DNA of 64,000 nucleotides, taken from Acidisarcina polymorpha (GTDB taxonomy: Bacteria > Acidobacteriota > Terriglobia > Terriglobales > Acidobacteriaceae). Where the stretch lies: positions 3,782,001 to 3,846,000 of the forward strand of contig NZ_CP030840.1 in NCBI RefSeq assembly GCF_003330725.1. Reading direction: 5' to 3'. The notes under the pieces are model-generated. The model saw nothing but the letters and a program-made list of their open reading frames with translations. It searched no databases and was not told where the DNA came from. Both the position numbers and the translations under genes were made by a program. Below are positions 61,327 through 64,000 of this stretch, piece after piece (within the stretch, counting starts at the first letter, position 1; every line of letters begins with the position of its first letter).

Positions 61327-62466
61327 ATGAGTAACCAGATCCCATTTGAGACGCCCGGCAGCCGGCCTGGCGTGCGCGGGCCGGGTCGTCCAAAGATCCG
61401 CATCCTGGTGGTCGACGATTCGGTGGTGATCCGCCGCTTTCTCGCCCACGCGCTCAACGAAGAACCGGGCTTTGAGGTCGTCGGCTTCGCGGTGAATGGC
61501 GCCCAGGCGCTGACCAAAGCTGCCGAGCTAAAGCCGGATGTCATCACGCTCGACATCGAGATGCCGGAGATGGATGGACTGGAGACAGTCCGCCGCTTAC
61601 GCCAGCAGGCCTCTAAAGCCTGCGTGATCATGTGCAGCACGCTTACTTCGCGGGGGGCTTCAGCGACCATCGACGCGTTGGTGATGGGCGCGAATGACTA
61701 TGTCACCAAGCCCTGTCATAACGGGCCGATGGAAGCGGCGCTCAAAACCTTAACCGATGAGCTGGTGCCAAAGATCAGGCAGTTTTTCGACCCCCATCTT
61801 GCAGTGCCGCGCCTCCCTGCTGCCGCCGCATCCAGCCCGCGGAAGACCGCCGCTCCGCTCGCAGCGGGTCCGCACTTTGTCAAGGCCCCGTTGCCGAAGA
61901 TCGTCGCGATTGGCGTGTCGACCGGCGGCCCAACTGCGCTCATGGAGATCATGCGGCAATTCCCCGCTTCGTTCCCCTTGCCGGTGGTCATCGTCCAGCA
62001 CATGCCGCCGTTGTTTACGAAGTTGCTGGCCGATCGGCTGAATGATCAGTGCTCGCTTGAAGTGATGGAGGCCTCGGCGGGCTTGCCGGTGAAGGCGGGA
62101 CGCGTGGTGATCGCACCAGGTGACTTTCACATGCGACTGCGCCGCTCCACATCGAAGGAGGTGTCCGTGGTGCTCGATCAGGGGCCACAGGAGAATTCCT
62201 GCCGCCCGGCCGTCGATGTGCTCTTTCGTTCCGTCGGCGAGCTCTATGACGGAGCGGCGATCGGCGTGATCTTGACGGGGATGGGACAGGACGGTCTTCA
62301 CGGAGTCGAGCAACTGAAAAGCAAAGGTGCCTATATAGTCGCCCAGGACCGCAGTTCGAGCGTGGTCTGGGGCATGCCCGGAGCGGTCGTCGAGGCAGGA
62401 TTGGCGGATGCGGTTCTGGGACTTCGCGAGGTCGTCCCCGAGATTTTCAGGCAGGTGGCCCGATGA
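61327..62466 (+). CDS. cheB: Chemotaxis protein-glutamate methylesterase CheB
   Basis: The 379-residue protein has a receiver domain (ILVVDDSVVIRRFLAHAL; Asp76 in VITLDIEMPEMDG) and a C-terminal methylesterase with the Ser-His-Asp triad blocks IGVSTGGPTALMEIM, VVIVQHMPPLFTK and LTGMGQDGLHG. It demethylates and deamidates receptors and is activated by CheA. A Pro/Ala-rich linker joins the domains. Its stop overlaps cheR by ATGA. Confidence 0.93.
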   Translation: MSNQIPFETPGSRPGVRGPGRPKIRILVVDDSVVIRRFLAHALNEEPGFEVVGFAVNGAQALTKAAELKPDVITLDIEMPEMDGLETVRRLRQQASKACVIMCSTLTSRGASATIDALVMGANDYVTKPCHNGPMEAALKTLTDELVPKIRQFFDPHLAVPRLPAAAASSPRKTAAPLAAGPHFVKAPLPKIVAIGVSTGGPTALMEIMRQFPASFPLPVVIVQHMPPLFTKLLADRLNDQCSLEVMEASAGLPVKAGRVVIAPGDFHMRLRRSTSKEVSVVLDQGPQENSCRPAVDVLFRSVGELYDGAAIGVILTGMGQDGLHGVEQLKSKGAYIVAQDRSSSVVWGMPGAVVEAGLADAVLGLREVVPEIFRQVAR

Positions 62467-63341
62467 GTGTGACTAGCGTAAAAAGTTCGGCGGTAGGACC
62501 GCCGGTTCCCCAATCCGTCTCAGCCGTCAAGAACATTGCGATCTCCTCGGAAAACTATAAGTATCTGCAGCAGGAGATTTACCGCGAATCGGGCATTGTG
62601 CTCGATGAGGATAAGCACTATCTGCTGGAATCGCGGCTGATGCCGGTTGCGAGGGCGGCCCAGATGTCGTCCCTCGATGAGCTTTGCACCCGGCTGCGGG
62701 CCAAGACGAGCCCCGGTCTGGCCCGTTCAGTCATCGAAGCCTTGACCACCAACGAGACGCTCTTCTTTCGCGACATGGCTCCTTTTGAAGCGTTGCGGCT
62801 GCACATGCTGCCGGAGCTTTTGGCCAAGAAGCCGCAGAAGCTCGCGATCTGGTCGGCTGCCGCCTCTTCAGGCCAAGAAGCTTACAGCATTGCCATGTTG
62901 ATCAAGGAGTACGGGATAGGCGGCTGCCCGGTCGATATCCTGGGCACCGATCTCTCCGAACAGATCCTCGAGCGCGCCCGAGAGGCGAAGTATGTGCAGT
63001 TTGAAGTCAACCGGGGATTGCCGGCGGCGTACCTGGTCAAATACTTCAAAAGGGAAGGCCTCGATTGGCAGTTGAAAGCGGATTTGCGCGCGATGGTGAA
63101 ATTCAAGCGCTTCGATCTTCGCCAGTCAATGCTGGGGCTGGGCAAGTTCGACATTGTTTTCTGTCGCAATGTGCTCATCTACTTCGACGTCGACACCAAG
63201 GTCAAGATCCTGACGCAGATTTTGAGCGTGTTGAACCCAGGCGGGTTTCTGCTCCTGGGGGGCGCGGAAACAACACTGAACTTGCACGACAAGTTTGAGC
63301 GTATCGCGGTCGGTTCGACGGTCGTGTACCGGAAGGGTTAG
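62463..63341 (+). CDS. cheR: Chemotaxis protein methyltransferase CheR
   Basis: The 292-residue protein has the CheR N-terminal helical domain (YKYLQQEIYRESGIVLDEDK) and an S-adenosylmethionine-binding domain with LAIWSAAASSGQEAYSIAML, VDILGTDLSEQILERAR and DIVFCRNVLIYFDV. It methylates receptor glutamates and opposes CheB. The ATG lies in the ATGA overlap with cheB. The length is normal. Confidence 0.93.
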   Translation: MSVTSVKSSAVGPPVPQSVSAVKNIAISSENYKYLQQEIYRESGIVLDEDKHYLLESRLMPVARAAQMSSLDELCTRLRAKTSPGLARSVIEALTTNETLFFRDMAPFEALRLHMLPELLAKKPQKLAIWSAAASSGQEAYSIAMLIKEYGIGGCPVDILGTDLSEQILERAREAKYVQFEVNRGLPAAYLVKYFKREGLDWQLKADLRAMVKFKRFDLRQSMLGLGKFDIVFCRNVLIYFDVDTKVKILTQILSVLNPGGFLLLGGAETTLNLHDKFERIAVGSTVVYRKG

Positions 63342-63351
63342 GGCATCCACG

Positions 63352-63819
63352 ATGATGGCAGATATGCAGATCGATGAGCACATTGCCGAGCAAGTGCGAA
63401 TCACAAGTGAAGTCTTTGGCGTGATGGCGGATATCGTGATTGAGCCGATCTCGACCTCCTGGCCGCCCAGCGAGGAGTTAGTGACCGCGGCCATCTACTT
63501 CACCGCGCCCTGGAAAGGAGCGATGATGATCGAGTGTGTGCTGCCGCTGGCCTTTGGATTCACCTCCAGGCTGATGTCGGTGCCGCTGCCGGGGTCAGTC
63601 AATGCCGATGTGTGCGATTCTCTCGGCGAGCTGGTGAACATGATTGCCGGCAACTTCAAGGCGCTTCTGCCGGCGGAGACGGGGATTTCCATCCCTTCTG
63701 TGGTACGAGGAAGGGATTACATTCTGCAGCTGCGCGGAAGCACTACTTTGAGCCAAGTGGTCTTTGGGTCGGAACTTGGAAACTGCTGTGTGACGCTGGT
63801 CGGAGTCAAATTGAAGTAG
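63352..63819 (+). CDS. CheX-like CheY-P phosphatase
   Basis: From ATG 63352 (MMADMQIDEHIAEQV) the protein has 155 residues of the CheC/CheX/FliY phosphatase fold. The helix SLGELVNMIAGNFKALL carries the ExxN motif (Glu-Leu-Val-Asn) that attacks CheY-P in this family. Only one such motif is seen, as in CheX (a dimer), unlike the two of CheC. It would terminate CheY signalling in place of CheZ. It follows cheR by 10 nt. Confidence 0.8.
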   Translation: MMADMQIDEHIAEQVRITSEVFGVMADIVIEPISTSWPPSEELVTAAIYFTAPWKGAMMIECVLPLAFGFTSRLMSVPLPGSVNADVCDSLGELVNMIAGNFKALLPAETGISIPSVVRGRDYILQLRGSTTLSQVVFGSELGNCCVTLVGVKLK

Positions 63820-63836
63820 GACAGACTCTACTCGCA

Positions 63837-64000
63837 CTATGATTTCCCGATCACCCTCGCCAATGTTTCCCCAATTTCCGCCGGCGACTGCACTACATGG
63901 ATGCCGGCATCGGTCAGCGCTCTCATCTTGTCTGCCGCGGTGCCCTGGCCGCCCGAGATAATGGCGCCCGCGTGGCCCATGCGGCGGCCGGGAGGCGCAG
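63837..64000 (-). CDS. sucD: Succinate-CoA ligase alpha subunit, C-terminal part (cut by window edge)
   Basis: The last 53 codons of a minus-strand gene read [20 protein letters not shown] and continue to an end VIGKS before TAG at 63837-63839. [10 protein letters not shown] carries the active-site histidine phosphorylated during catalysis in the TCA-cycle enzyme. The rest lies beyond position 64000. It converges with cheX. Confidence 0.9.
   Translation of the reverse strand, partial: APPGRRMGHAGAIISGGQGTAADKMRALTDAGIHVVQSPAEIGETLARVIGKS

Noticed and set aside
1-64000. tRNA or rRNA genes
   Set aside because: No cloverleaf-like segment with a GTTCGAnTC-type T-loop or rRNA signature was noticed; a covariance-model scan would be needed to exclude a missed tRNA.

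Overview
The window looks like chromosomal DNA from an acidobacterium (Acidobacteriota, probably the Terriglobia/Acidobacteriaceae group). This is inferred from gene content: a carboxypeptidase-regulatory/TonB-type 'Oar-like' giant receptor, an RHS-repeat locus with YDFQR-type tails, a multicopper oxidase ending in Ig-like repeats, a Ser/Thr kinase fused to TPR repeats, GH39 and ROK sugar genes, and high GC. No rRNA, tRNA, transposase or CRISPR was recognised.

Layout. 1-1.8 kb: small genes (VOC protein, zinc-ribbon protein, cytochrome P460). 2.0-5.8 kb: a decaying RHS-derived toxin/immunity region, all on the minus strand directly behind RNase R. It holds two related toxin-tail/lipoprotein pairs, a DUF2809::RHS chimera, a third tail remnant, and an inverted 143-bp piece of the rpsA gene whose intact copy lies 8.7 kb away. 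5.8-12.2 kb: housekeeping genes (rnr, bactofilin, BadF-type kinase, rpsA). 12.4-21.7 kb: a tightly overlapping MdtABC-type RND efflux operon with its outer-membrane factor. 21.8-31.3 kb: a VOC pseudogene, multicopper oxidase, Oar-like receptor, sugar porter and ROK kinase. 31.7-41.3 kb: an unknown secreted protein, a bphO-bphP red-light/c-di-GMP unit, and a Ser/Thr kinase-TPR gene with a two-base frameshift. 41.6-47 kb: motA/motB, then a response-regulator/thioredoxin-reductase-like flavoprotein paired with a cNMP-domain histidine kinase. 47.5-55.3 kb: an atypical LuxR regulator, P5C dehydrogenase, tsaD, CCA/poly(A) nucleotidyltransferase, a BaiN-type flavoprotein and GH39. 55.5-63.8 kb: a chemotaxis cluster cheA-cheW-mcp-cheY-cheB-cheR-cheX. 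The right edge cuts into sucD.

Functional links. MotAB supplies torque and the che cluster its control; both have upstream sequences resembling sigma-28 promoters. The bphO product would make biliverdin for the phytochrome, whose GGDEF and EAL domains would act on c-di-GMP and so on motility or adhesion. The ROK kinase and sugar porter form a two-gene operon behind a LacI-type palindrome.

Most worth a second look: the RHS graveyard with the displaced rpsA segment and gene chimera; the REC-thioredoxin-fold-flavoprotein/cNMP-kinase pair, in which the flavoprotein lacks the CxxC disulfide; receiver domains without the phospho-acceptor Asp; and three different short tandem repeats in intergenic positions.
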